Below are positions 16,797 through 24,896 of a stretch of 32,123 bases of DNA, piece by piece. The stretch is from Nostoc sp. CCCryo 231-06 (GTDB lineage: Bacteria > Cyanobacteriota > Cyanobacteriia > Cyanobacteriales > Nostocaceae), in NCBI GenBank assembly GCA_023522315.1, contig JAHCSU010000694.1:1-32123 (forward strand). Reading direction: 5' to 3'. The position numbers and the translations under genes are program-made. The notes beneath the pieces were generated by a model that worked only from the letters and a program-made list of their open reading frames with translations, searched no databases and was not told the DNA's origin. Numbering within the stretch: position 1 is the stretch's first letter; every line of letters starts with the position of its first letter.

Positions 16797-18395
16797 ATGC
16801 AAATTACCCATAAATATAAACCAACAATATTGAGGTTACATAAGCGATTACTGATATTTTCCCTAAGTATAGTAGTATTTTTGGTCATTATTTTGACTAA
16901 AGCACCTACTAGTATCCAGCTAGATGCTTCTATGGCTGCGGCGCCAATAGAGCTACCACTTTCAACGATTGGTAGAACAATTGTGGATGCGAAAGGGAAG
17001 GTTGTATTGCCCAGAGGTGTTAACTGGTTTGGTATGGAAACTGATACGCACGCCCCTCACGGTTTATGGAAACGAGATTATAAAGAAATGCTGGCACAGA
17101 TTAAAAGCTTAGGATATAACGTCATCCGGCTACCTTATTCTGTGGCAGCATTGCGATCGCCTAATGTAAGTGGCATTGACTTTGGAATTGGCAGCAACAT
17201 AGAACTCCAAGGTAAAACCCCCTTAGAGGTAATGGACTTAGTTATTCAGGAAGCGGAACGTCAAGGATTGCTAATCCTGCTTGACAGCCACCGCCTCAAC
17301 GACCAGCAAATTCCAGAATTGTGGTATGGAGACGGGTTTACGGAAGCAGACTGGATCGATACTTGGACAATGTTAGCAATCCGATACAAGAATCAAACTA
17401 ACGTTATTGGCGCAGACTTAAAAAATGAACCTCACGGGAAAGCTAGCTGGGGTGATAACAATATAAGTACTGACTGGCGACTAGCAGCAGAACGTGCAGG
17501 CAATGCGATTCTTAGCGTTAATCCTAATTGGCTAATTGTCGTTGAAGGAGTGGAAAAGAATGTCCCCGATCAAAAACTGCCACAGCATTGGCAAGGTGGG
17601 AATTTAGAAGGTGTGAAACGCTACCCAGTCCGTTTATCTCGTTCTAATAAGCTAGTCTATTCTCCTCATGAGTACGGCCCTGGGGTGTACAATCAGCCCT
17701 ACTTTTCTGCCTCTAACTTTCCTAACAATCTGATTGATCGTTGGCAAATAGGATTTAACTATATCGCTAGTGAGAATATTGCTCCCATCTTGATTGGCGA
17801 GTTTGGGGGACGGCAACTAGACTTAAATTCCAAAGAAGGAATTTGGCAAAATGAGTTGGTGAAATACATTCAAAAAAATAACTTGAGCTTTACTTACTGG
17901 AGTTGGAATCCTGATAGTAGTGATACAGGTGGAATTTTACTAGATGATTGGCAAAGTGTTGATCTACTCAAGCAGCAATTACTGTCTCAACTGCTTCCAT
18001 TTGTGCAAGTTCAACAGCCAGAGCAACCGAGTAATCCTCCTGTTTCCCCAACTCCGACTCCTTCTGTCTCCCCAACTCCTACTAGTACTGCTCAACTAAA
18101 AGTCACTACTGAGATCAATTCCAACTGGGAAACTGGATTTTGTGTCAGTTTCAAAATTACAAATCAGGGTAATACCAAGGTTAACAACTGGCAACTGGCA
18201 TTTAACATGAATCAAGCTAAGATTAATAACTTTTGGAACGCAGATTTTAAACAGCAAGGAGCTATACAGTATGTAGTGGCTCCTTTAGACTGGGGAAAAA
18301 CAATTGAACCAAATCAAGTACGGGATACTGGGTTTTGTGCCAACAAACTTGGTTCTGACTACCAGCCGCAGCAAGTTGCCGCCGTTTCGATTTGA
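16797..18395 (+). CDS. Secreted GH5 cellulase with CBM2-type module
   Basis: A 532-residue modular glycanase. An N-terminal signal or signal-anchor (RLLIFSLSIVVFLVIIL, about 17-33) precedes a glycoside hydrolase family 5 domain (about 55-400). Its LKNEPHG motif gives Glu211 as acid/base, SPHEYGPG has His291, and LIGEFGG gives Glu335 as nucleophile. A Pro/Thr/Ser linker (about 407-432, SPTPTPSVSPTPTS) joins a CBM2-like cellulose-binding module (about 433-532). That module has aromatic residues in NSNW, NNWQL, NFWNADF and LDWGK. Two cysteines (449 in GFCV, 514 in GFCA) could form a disulfide. The expected substrate is beta-1,4-glucan, probably the cell's own cellulose given the neighbouring bcs operon. 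It starts at ATG 16797. Confidence 0.92.
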   Translation: MQITHKYKPTILRLHKRLLIFSLSIVVFLVIILTKAPTSIQLDASMAAAPIELPLSTIGRTIVDAKGKVVLPRGVNWFGMETDTHAPHGLWKRDYKEMLAQIKSLGYNVIRLPYSVAALRSPNVSGIDFGIGSNIELQGKTPLEVMDLVIQEAERQGLLILLDSHRLNDQQIPELWYGDGFTEADWIDTWTMLAIRYKNQTNVIGADLKNEPHGKASWGDNNISTDWRLAAERAGNAILSVNPNWLIVVEGVEKNVPDQKLPQHWQGGNLEGVKRYPVRLSRSNKLVYSPHEYGPGVYNQPYFSASNFPNNLIDRWQIGFNYIASENIAPILIGEFGGRQLDLNSKEGIWQNELVKYIQKNNLSFTYWSWNPDSSDTGGILLDDWQSVDLLKQQLLSQLLPFVQVQQPEQPSNPPVSPTPTPSVSPTPTSTAQLKVTTEINSNWETGFCVSFKITNQGNTKVNNWQLAFNMNQAKINNFWNADFKQQGAIQYVVAPLDWGKTIEPNQVRDTGFCANKLGSDYQPQQVAAVSI

Positions 18396-18478
18396 AGTCA
18401 AAAGTTAAAAGGCAAATTTGTCATGATAGGAGAAATCACCAATCCCATTAACCATTGAGTATTAACTCAGCACACAAG

Positions 18479-20260
18479 ATGACTGAAGCAACAGCAACTC
18501 GTCCCAATATCTATGTTCGGGAAGCCGGGCCAACGATTCATTACCTGGTAGCAATGTCCCAACCAGAAACCCATCTGTTTGAGGTGACTTTACGCCTTGT
18601 GGATTACCACTCGCCGATTCTCGATTTAAAACTACCGGTGTGGACACCCGGTTCCTATTTAGTCCGAGAATACGCCAAGAATTTACAGGATTTTGGAGCT
18701 TTTGCAGAAGGTAAGCCTTTACCTTGGCGGAAGATCAGTAAAAATCACTGGCAAGTAGATAAAAAGGCTGTTTCAGAATTAACTGTACGTTACCGCATTT
18801 TTGCGAATGAGCTATCGGTACGGACAAATCACTTAGATCCAAGCCACGGTTATTTCAACGGTGCGGCACTATTTTTTAGAATACCGGGCTGGGACAAGCA
18901 ACCCATTCGCGTCACTATCGTACCACCACGCCCGGAATGGCAGGTAACTACTGCCTTGCCACCCGTTGATGAGGAAACAAATACTTTCTTAGCTGGCGAT
19001 TTTGATACTCTTGTTGATACTCCCTTTGAGATTGGTCGCCACCAATTGTATAATTTTGAGGTTTTGGGAAAACCCCATGAACTGGCAATCTGGGGGCAAG
19101 GAAATTTCCAAGCCCAGCGATTGATTGCTGATATCCAAAAAATTGTTCAGGTAGAAGCGCAGATGTTCGGCGGTTTGCCCTATGAACGATACGTATTTCT
19201 GCTACATTTATTTAGCCAAGCTTTTGGCGGTTTGGAGCATAAAAATTGTTGCTCCTTAATTTACCAACGTTTTGGATTTCGCGCTCAAGATAAGTACGAT
19301 CGCTTTATCCAATTGGTAGCACATGAGTTCTTTCACTTGTGGAATGTCAAGCGAATTCGCCCAAAAGCATTAGAGGTTTTTGATTACGACCAGGAAAACT
19401 ATACACCATCATTGTGGTTTTGTGAAGGCACTACTAGTTACTATGACTTGTTAATTCCTTTGCGGGCGGGAATTTATGATGTTAAGTCGTATTTGAATAA
19501 CTTGGGGAAAGAAATTACTAGATATGAAATGACACCGGGGCGCAAGATACAACCCGTTTCTGAGTCGAGTTTTGATGCCTGGATAAAACTGTATCGTCCA
19601 GATGCTAATAGTGGTAATTCCCAAATTTCCTACTATTTAAAAGGAGAAATGGTATCGTTATTGCTGGATTTACTGATTCGCTCTACTCACGAGAATCAGC
19701 GATCGCTCGATGACGTGATGCAGAAAATGTGGCAGCAATTTGGACAGGCTGAAATTGGCTATACCCCAGAACAGTTGCAGGAAGTTATAGAATCTGTTGC
19801 CGGAATCGATTTGACTGATTTCTTTAAACGCTACATTGATGGCATTGACGATTTGCCCTTGAATCAGTATTTAGAACCCTTTGGCTTGCAGTTGGTAGCT
19901 GATCAGCAGGAAGAACCTTACTTGGGTGTGAGAATAAATACAGAGAATGGGCGGGAGATTATCAAGTTTGTAGAGACTGGCTCACCTGCACAAGTAGGGG
20001 GAATTGATGCAGGTGATGAATTACTAGCAATTGATGGGATTAAGTTAATGGCGGGTGGCTTAAGCGATCGCCTGAAAGATTACCAACCAAACGATAAAAT
20101 TGAAGTCGCAGTTTTCCACCAAGACGAACTCCGTACTTATTCCATCATCCTCGCCTCACCACATCCCACTCGGTATCAGGTAAAGCCTGTTGAACATCCT
20201 AACTCCACACAACAGCACAATTTTGCTGGATGGCTTGGGGTTGCGATCGCAACTGTTTAA
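18479..20260 (+). CDS. M61-family PDZ metallopeptidase
   Basis: A 594-residue protein of the M61 (glycyl aminopeptidase-like) family. The N-terminal beta domain (about 1-190) is typical, with LPVWTPGSYLVREYAKNLQ at about 52-70. The gluzincin active site is HEFFH (282-286), followed by WFCEGTTSYY with Glu316 as third zinc ligand. A PDZ domain lies at about 480-560 (PYLGVRI, GGIDAGDELLAIDGIKL). No signal peptide is evident, so it is probably cytosolic; substrates are unknown. The frame extends to a TTG at 18455, but ATG 18479 (MTEATATRPN) is preferred. It follows the GH5 gene by 83 bp on the same strand, but a functional link to cellulose is not evident. Confidence 0.92.
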   Translation: MTEATATRPNIYVREAGPTIHYLVAMSQPETHLFEVTLRLVDYHSPILDLKLPVWTPGSYLVREYAKNLQDFGAFAEGKPLPWRKISKNHWQVDKKAVSELTVRYRIFANELSVRTNHLDPSHGYFNGAALFFRIPGWDKQPIRVTIVPPRPEWQVTTALPPVDEETNTFLAGDFDTLVDTPFEIGRHQLYNFEVLGKPHELAIWGQGNFQAQRLIADIQKIVQVEAQMFGGLPYERYVFLLHLFSQAFGGLEHKNCCSLIYQRFGFRAQDKYDRFIQLVAHEFFHLWNVKRIRPKALEVFDYDQENYTPSLWFCEGTTSYYDLLIPLRAGIYDVKSYLNNLGKEITRYEMTPGRKIQPVSESSFDAWIKLYRPDANSGNSQISYYLKGEMVSLLLDLLIRSTHENQRSLDDVMQKMWQQFGQAEIGYTPEQLQEVIESVAGIDLTDFFKRYIDGIDDLPLNQYLEPFGLQLVADQQEEPYLGVRINTENGREIIKFVETGSPAQVGGIDAGDELLAIDGIKLMAGGLSDRLKDYQPNDKIEVAVFHQDELRTYSIILASPHPTRYQVKPVEHPNSTQQHNFAGWLGVAIATV

Positions 20261-20274
20261 TAAAGGGATTGAGG

Positions 20275-20409
20275 ATGGGGCATGGGGCATGGGGCATGAG
20301 GCAAAACACTTTCGAGTTCCGAGTTCCGAGTTTTGAGTAAACAAGTGAGATTCCCCACTTCTAACTCCTAACTTCTAACTCCTAACTCCCCACTCCCCAC
20401 TCTCCACTT
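20275..20409. repeat. Short tandem heptamer repeats
   Basis: Three adjacent families of 7-bp repeats: GGGGCAT copies (20276-20302), TTCCGAG copies (20312-20337) and CTAACTC/CCCCACT copies (20352-20405). They fill the gap between the convergent M61 and pyruvate kinase genes. These are the STRR type typical of heterocystous cyanobacteria. No spacers alternate with them, so this is not a CRISPR. Confidence 0.85.
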
Positions 20410-22179
20410 CTAAGCCGTTCTTACCGCCCCAGAGTAAATCAAACCCCGTTGCAGATCCAGGGTTATAATCGCCCCATCCCGAATCGCCTGCGTTGCCTGC
20501 TTCACGCCGACAATCACTGGCACACCGAGACGCAAGCCAATCACCGCCGCGTGACTTGTAAGACTTTCCTCTTCAGTAATAATCCCGGCAGCTTTCCGAA
20601 TTGCCTCGACGAAATCGGCACTAGTGCGGGGTGCAACCAATATGTCTCCAGGATTAAAGTTACTAACATCCATACCAGTATTAGCCACCCGTGCGCGACC
20701 ACTAACTGAACCTTGTCCCAGTCCAATTCCCTGACCTAGTATTGCCGTTACCACCTCTACCTTAATCAAATCTGTGGAGCCGGAAATTCCCTGGAGTGTG
20801 CCAGCCGTCATTACTACTAAATCTCCCTCAGACAGCAATTTAAGCTCCTGAGCCACATTAATCGCAGCTTGAAATGTCTGACCTGTGGAAGGTAATCCTA
20901 GCACCAACAACGGTTTTACTCCCCACACCATTTGTAGCTGTCGCGCCACATTCACATGGGGTGTCACTGCCAAAATCGGTGTATGGGGACGGAATTTAGA
21001 GACATTGCGAGCTGTTGCCCCCGTTTGCGTTAGGGTCATGATTGCCGCTGCGCCTAGTTGTTCAGCAATTTGACCCACAGCTTGACTAATAGCATTGGGA
21101 ATAGAGCGTCGGGCATCTCTGGAAGAACGTAAGTTTAAGTGTTGGGCTTCCTCCTGCTCCATCCGCTCGGCAATTCGTGCCATCGTCGCCACTGCTTCTA
21201 CAGGGAAGCTACCCACAGCGGTTTCATTGGAGAGCATCACCGCGTCCGTACCGTCTAAAATCGCATTAGCCACATCCGATACTTCAGCGCGAGTGGGACG
21301 GGGATTGCTCACCATGCTGTCTAACATCTGGGTGGCGGTGATAATGGGAATCCCCAAGCGATTTGCTGTAGCAATTAGCCGCTTTTGGAGTACCGGAACA
21401 TCTTCAGCTGGCAATTCCACCCCTAAGTCACCTCTGGCAACCATTACGCCATCACACAATGCCAGAATCGCCTCCATTTGTTCTATGGCTTCGTGCTTTT
21501 CAATTTTGGCAATCACTGGCACTTGCTTGCCTGTACTGGAAATTAGCTCTTTAATTTCGATCATGTCCTGGGGATTGCGGACAAAGGAAAGTGCCACCCA
21601 ATCTACACCTTGATCTAGACCAAACATCAGATCCTCTCGGTCTTTGTCGGTCATTGCCTTAATTGACAGGTAAACGCCGGGAAAGTTTACGCCTTTGTTG
21701 TTAGAAAGTTTACCAGGGACGGTGATCCGACAATGCAAATCACCTTTGTCCCGGTTAATCTCCTCCACAACCATTTCTACTCGTCCATCATCGAGGAGGA
21801 TTTTTGCGCCAACTGGGACTTCTTCGGCTAAATAATCGTAGGTGACGCAGCTAATTTCTTGCATACCTACAACTGGACGATTTGTCAAGGTGAAGCGATC
21901 GCCTTTTGCCAAAACTATAGAACCGTTGTCAAACTTCCCCAAGCGAATTTTTGGGCCCTGTAAGTCTTGGAGAATAGCCACTGGTTGATTTAGTTCAAAG
22001 GCGGTTTGCCGAATTAAGCGAATACTACGTTGATGGTCGGCATGAGTTCCGTGGGAGAAGTTTAGCCGCAGCGTCGTGGCTCCCGCTTCAATAATCGCCT
22101 TAAGCATTTCGGGACTGCTAGTGGCGGGGCCAATAGTAGCGACAATTTTTGTCCGGCGCAGAGAATCTCTTAATTGCAT
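20410..22179 (-). CDS. pyk: Pyruvate kinase with C-terminal PEP-utiliser domain
   Basis: Catalyses PEP + ADP to pyruvate + ATP, the last step of glycolysis, in the cytosol. The 589-residue chain has the start KIVATIGPATSS, substrate-site TLRLNFSHG (36-44), the catalytic Lys225 in VIAKIEKHE, the metal-binding MVARGDLGVELP (246-257) and TATQML (281-286). The alpha/beta C domain runs to about 475. An extra domain (about 490-585) with GIITEEESLTSHAAVIG, including His543, matches the PEP-utilising mobile domain found fused in many cyanobacterial and bacillar pyruvate kinases. It starts at ATG 22179; no Shine-Dalgarno is visible, as is common in cyanobacteria. It is probably monocistronic. Confidence 0.97.
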   Translation of the reverse strand: MQLRDSLRRTKIVATIGPATSSPEMLKAIIEAGATTLRLNFSHGTHADHQRSIRLIRQTAFELNQPVAILQDLQGPKIRLGKFDNGSIVLAKGDRFTLTNRPVVGMQEISCVTYDYLAEEVPVGAKILLDDGRVEMVVEEINRDKGDLHCRITVPGKLSNNKGVNFPGVYLSIKAMTDKDREDLMFGLDQGVDWVALSFVRNPQDMIEIKELISSTGKQVPVIAKIEKHEAIEQMEAILALCDGVMVARGDLGVELPAEDVPVLQKRLIATANRLGIPIITATQMLDSMVSNPRPTRAEVSDVANAILDGTDAVMLSNETAVGSFPVEAVATMARIAERMEQEEAQHLNLRSSRDARRSIPNAISQAVGQIAEQLGAAAIMTLTQTGATARNVSKFRPHTPILAVTPHVNVARQLQMVWGVKPLLVLGLPSTGQTFQAAINVAQELKLLSEGDLVVMTAGTLQGISGSTDLIKVEVVTAILGQGIGLGQGSVSGRARVANTGMDVSNFNPGDILVAPRTSADFVEAIRKAAGIITEEESLTSHAAVIGLRLGVPVIVGVKQATQAIRDGAIITLDLQRGLIYSGAVRTA

Positions 22180-22550
22180 AGGGGCTGAAGTGAGGGAGCT
22201 ATCTGGGAAGTCATCGTAACTTAAGTTGCATCTCCTTTTCAGTCACTGCTATACCAATAGATATAAGCAGTTAGAGAGGTTTTATGGGAGAGTGAAGGCT
22301 GTGGGATAGACTAGATATAGTACATCAATCTTGTATCCATCCTCCCAACGAAAGAGTTTATCCCATCAACATTTTTGCCAATTGCCATACCCCACTTATC
22401 AGTAAAGATTAGCTCTTGTCTGGAATCATAGCGTTATTCATCTACTGATATGCAAAGCTATGGATAAATATTGCTATACAAAAGGTTACAAAATTTTATT
22501 CTTCCCTAATCTTTATCGTATATTTGTAATGTTTGATTAAGAAGGAGTCA
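22180..22550. promoter_or_regulatory. Divergent promoter region pyk / crtR
   Basis: A 371-bp spacer between two divergent start codons. It carries AT-rich stretches but no repeat, RNA gene or riboswitch that I can support. AAGGAG (22542-22547) just before ATG 22551 is a clear ribosome-binding site for crtR. Confidence 0.5.
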
Positions 22551-23450
22551 ATGTTAGAGATGATCGCATCGGAGGCACAAAAGCCACTGACAATCCCGCC
22601 AAAGGAATTTTTAGCGCCTCCTGGTGATTTTAATCCCACGCTACTGCTTTTTTTGGTAGCTGTAGCAATGCTGGTGTTATCTAACTTTGGTTACTGGCTT
22701 TGGGAATGGCCGCACTGGCTGTGCTTTAGCGTTAACACTATTGCCTTGCATTGTGCTGGAACAGTAATTCATGACGCTTGTCACCAATCTGCCCATCGCA
22801 ACCGGGTGATGAATGCGATGTTAGGGCATGGCAGTGCATTGATCCTAGCTTTTGCTTTTCCAGTCTTTACGCGGGTGCATTTACAGCATCATGGACATGT
22901 CAATCATCCCGAAGACGACCCAGATCATTATGTCTCTACGGGTGGGCCACTATGGCTGATTGCGGTGCGGTTTCTATACCACGAGGTGTTTTTCTTTCAA
23001 AGGCGACTTTGGCGGAAATATGAGCTATTAGAATGGTTCATCAGCCGCTTAATTGTCGGTGTAATTGTTTATATATCAGTGCAATACCACTTTTTGGGTT
23101 ACATTCTAAATTTTTGGTTTATACCCGCTTTTGTGGTGGGGATAGCACTGGGGTTATTTTTTGATTATTTGCCTCATCGTCCTTTTGCGGAGCGCGATCG
23201 CTGGAAAAATGCTCGCGTCTACCCGAACCAAGTTCTTAATATTCTGATTATGGGACAGAATTACCACTTAATTCATCATCTGTGGCCTTCTATTCCTTGG
23301 TATAATTATCAACCTGCTTACTATGTGATGAAGCCCCTGTTAGATGAAAAAGGATGTTATCAAACTTCAGGATTGTTGCAGAAAAAGGACTTTTTTGAGT
23401 TTGTTTATGACATCTTTTTAGGAATTCGATTTCATCATCAAAAAGAATAG
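22551..23450 (+). CDS. crtR: Beta-carotene hydroxylase CrtR
   Basis: A membrane di-iron hydroxylase that adds 3-hydroxyl groups to beta-ionone rings, yielding zeaxanthin-type carotenoids. The 299-residue product has the histidine clusters of this fatty-acid-desaturase-like family: HDACHQSAH (74-82), HLQHHGHVNH (110-119) and HLIHH (239-243), plus His209 in DYLPHRPF. Membrane segments lie at about 30-48, 57-72, 92-106 and 165-205. ATG 22551 is chosen because AAGGAG ends three bases before it; a TTG at 22533 would include that site. The last 90 codons (23181-23450) are present again at 24090-24359 with 15 differences, so the 3' end has been duplicated or exchanged around a toxin-antitoxin pair. 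Confidence 0.93.
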   Translation: MLEMIASEAQKPLTIPPKEFLAPPGDFNPTLLLFLVAVAMLVLSNFGYWLWEWPHWLCFSVNTIALHCAGTVIHDACHQSAHRNRVMNAMLGHGSALILAFAFPVFTRVHLQHHGHVNHPEDDPDHYVSTGGPLWLIAVRFLYHEVFFFQRRLWRKYELLEWFISRLIVGVIVYISVQYHFLGYILNFWFIPAFVVGIALGLFFDYLPHRPFAERDRWKNARVYPNQVLNILIMGQNYHLIHHLWPSIPWYNYQPAYYVMKPLLDEKGCYQTSGLLQKKDFFEFVYDIFLGIRFHHQKE

Positions 23451-23462
23451 AGTTGTTGCATA
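23181..23462 (+). repeat. Direct repeat, left copy (crtR 3' end)
   Basis: The left member of a direct repeat with offset 909 bp (right copy 24090-24371). The first ~165 bp differ at 15 positions, and the last 114 bp are identical and run 12 bp past the stop codon. There are no indels. The two copies flank the DUF433/DUF5615 pair. Confidence 0.9.
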
Positions 23463-23475
23463 CAGCGCAATCGCG

Positions 23476-23802
23476 TCAAAAACCTCTGATTTCAACAACC
23501 ACACCCGGAGCGAACGTTGCTAAGGCACTGCGAACACTGGGTATCAATGGAAGCAAATCAGGTAGGCGATTACTAGATGCTACTAGAACAACGACCGCAA
23601 CTCCAGCCTGTTGCAAGTTTTGCTGATATCGTAAGTTTTGGTCTGTTGTGAGGAGAATCGTGAAACTCTCCTGGATCATCAGTTGCAATAGTTCACCATT
23701 CTTTTTGCCTGACCATCCCATTTCCACAACTGTGCGTACCTCATAATCCGTGAGTTCACGCTTTAAGGGTCGTGGAACACACTCATCAAGCAGAATTCGC
23801 AT
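23476..23802 (-). CDS. DUF5615-family PIN-like toxin
   Basis: A 108-residue protein of the DUF5615 (PIN-like, Mut7-C-related) family, which pairs with DUF433 proteins as presumed type II toxin-antitoxin modules and is inferred to be an RNase. Acidic residues typical of PIN-like sites are seen in MRILLDECVP (Asp6, Glu7) and LLTTDQNLRYQ (Asp54). Its ATG (23802) lies inside the end of the antitoxin frame, a 17-bp overlap. It appears intact. It begins just downstream of the crtR stop on the opposite strand. Toxic activity is inferred from the family only. Confidence 0.85.
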   Translation of the reverse strand: MRILLDECVPRPLKRELTDYEVRTVVEMGWSGKKNGELLQLMIQESFTILLTTDQNLRYQQNLQQAGVAVVVLVASSNRLPDLLPLIPSVRSALATFAPGVVVEIRGF

Positions 23803-24010
23803 AGGCGGTCAGCATTTCCTTTGCTAATTCTAGAGCGGCGATCGCTTGCTCACGGCTGACACTGGGAAAGTGATCTAGAAACTCATCCAGTGAGTCACCC
23901 GCTTCCAAATAATCGAGCAAGGTTTTTATCGGTACACGAGTACCAACAAAAACAGGGGTTCCCCCCAATATATCAGGGTCGCTATGAACAACACGCGATG
24001 TGGATGTCAT
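23786..24010 (-). CDS. DUF433-family antitoxin
   Basis: A 74-residue DUF433 protein, a small helix-turn-helix-like family and the usual partner of DUF5615. The signature HSDPDILGGTPVFVGTRVPI (9-28) is clear, followed by LLDYLEAGDSLDEFLDHFP and SREQAIAALELAKE. It is the first gene of a two-gene minus-strand operon. ATG 24010 is the only good start. It probably binds its own promoter and neutralises the downstream toxin, as is usual for such modules. Confidence 0.88.
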   Translation of the reverse strand: MTSTSRVVHSDPDILGGTPVFVGTRVPIKTLLDYLEAGDSLDEFLDHFPSVSREQAIAALELAKEMLTAYANSA

Positions 24011-24089
24011 ATAGTTAGCATGTGTTCGACAGACTACATTCTGATCCTAACTCTCATCATCTCAGAAATCCCAGCATATATTTTATTAT

Positions 24090-24359
24090 CCTTTTGCAAA
24101 GGGCGATCGCTGGAAAAATGCTCGCGTTTACCCTAACCAAATTCTCAATATCTTGATTATGGGACAGAATTACCACTTAATTCATCATTTGTGGCCTTCT
24201 ATTCCTTGGTATAATTACCAACCTGCATACTATGCCATGAAGCCCCTGTTAGATGCAAAAGGATGTTATCAAACTTCAGGATTGTTGCAGAAAAAGGACT
24301 TTTTTGAGTTTGTTTATGACATCTTTTTAGGAATTCGATTTCATCATCAAAAAGAATAG
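24090..24359 (+). pseudogene. 3' fragment of crtR (90 codons)
   Basis: A second copy of the CrtR C-terminus, beginning at the Pro of HRPF and continuing to the same TAG. It keeps the third histidine box HLIHH but lacks the first two, so it cannot be active. Of 14 codons that differ from the intact gene, nine changes are synonymous. The non-synonymous ones are E to K, R to G, V to I, V to A and E to A. That pattern suggests the sequence diverged under selection as part of a working gene before ending up here. The last 114 bp of homology (24258-24371) match the intact copy exactly. Confidence 0.9.
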
Positions 24360-24373
24360 AGTTGTTGCATAAA

Positions 24374-24404
24374 GCGATGCCTACGGAGGGCTGCACCTAC
24401 GCTC
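24374..24404. repeat. Nostoc-type mini-repeat
   Basis: GCGATGCCTACGGAGGGCTG then CACCTACGC is a dispersed palindromic mini-repeat type common in Nostoc genomes. It lies directly after the crtR fragment. A related copy in the opposite orientation (GCGTAG...CATCGC) interrupts the toxin gene at 24518-24552. Confidence 0.6.
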
Positions 24405-24442
24405 ATTAATGGCTAGTACTGGGAAATTGACAAAAGTACATC

Positions 24443-24835
24443 ATGATCAAGGCTAGCCTTCATAGTCAGCTAAGTGCGATCGCTAGACAGTTCCAGATTT
24501 TTGAATGTGTTCCTTGTGCGTAGACGCGTAGCGGCTTGTCGCCAGACATCGCATTGCGCCAATTCCTGATTGAGCAAAAAATTTCTGGTAAACAGATTAG
24601 CCTGTTTACAGGTACTACAGAAGATCCTTTCTGCAACATTTACCATGAACGCCTGCGACAAAACATTTCCATCAATGGGCGACATGAAGCGATCGCTGTT
24701 GAAATTGATGGACAAGAACTCATCTTTGACAACATCCACCCCGAAGGAATTTCCAAAGTAGACTGGTTTAATAACCTATACTGCCCTGCCCAAGATTTAG
24801 GCGGCAATTTCCAAATCATCGAAATCGAATTTTAA
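24443..24835 (+). pseudogene. Papain-fold toxin gene interrupted by a mini-repeat
   Basis: Read through one TAG (24521), the frame from ATG 24443 gives about 130 residues resembling the cyanobacterial papain-fold toxin family. The N-terminus ends ECVPCA, holding the likely catalytic Cys. After the break come ALRQFLIEQ, LFTGTTEDP, the catalytic-type His81 in NGRHEAI, and FDNIHPEG. The stop lies in a segment (about 24518-24552: GCGTAGACGCGTAGCGGCTT then GTCGCCAGACATCGC) that looks like a Nostoc mini-repeat inserted in frame between CVPCA and LRQF. Without it the reading would be continuous. A TTG at 24536 could start only the part lacking the Cys, so the toxin is probably dead. Family assignment is from memory of homologues with CVPCA...GRHEG...FDNHHP. 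Confidence 0.75.
24518..24552. repeat. Mini-repeat inserted in the toxin gene
   Basis: Starts GCGTAG and ends CATCGC, the ends shared with the reverse complement of the mini-repeat at 24374-24404. It adds about 11 codons including TAG to the papain-fold toxin frame. Exact insertion borders cannot be fixed without an uninterrupted homologue. Confidence 0.55.
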
Positions 24836-24896
24836 GCAAGAGGGACAGATAGTTGATTTATATGACCTAATCTGCAATATACAGAAACGTCCTGCG

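Noticed and set aside
20275..20409. Possible CRISPR or IS end
   Set aside because: Only heptamer repeats of three kinds; no spacers, no transposase, no terminal inverted repeats.
21095..21613. 172-residue open frame on the plus strand
   Set aside because: Lies entirely antisense to the well-supported pyruvate kinase gene and has Ser/Ala-rich shadow composition without family features.
23476..24010. Insertion sequence between the crtR copies
   Set aside because: The two encoded proteins match DUF5615 and DUF433; there is no transposase, and the flanking repeats are host gene sequence of 270 bp.
24153..24359. Separate small protein gene
   Set aside because: It is the C-terminal part of CrtR repeated; homology begins earlier at 24090 and no proper start exists.
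24536..24835. Independent short gene starting at TTG
   Set aside because: The conserved ECVPCA segment lies in the same frame just upstream of a TAG, so this is better read as the 3' part of an interrupted toxin gene.
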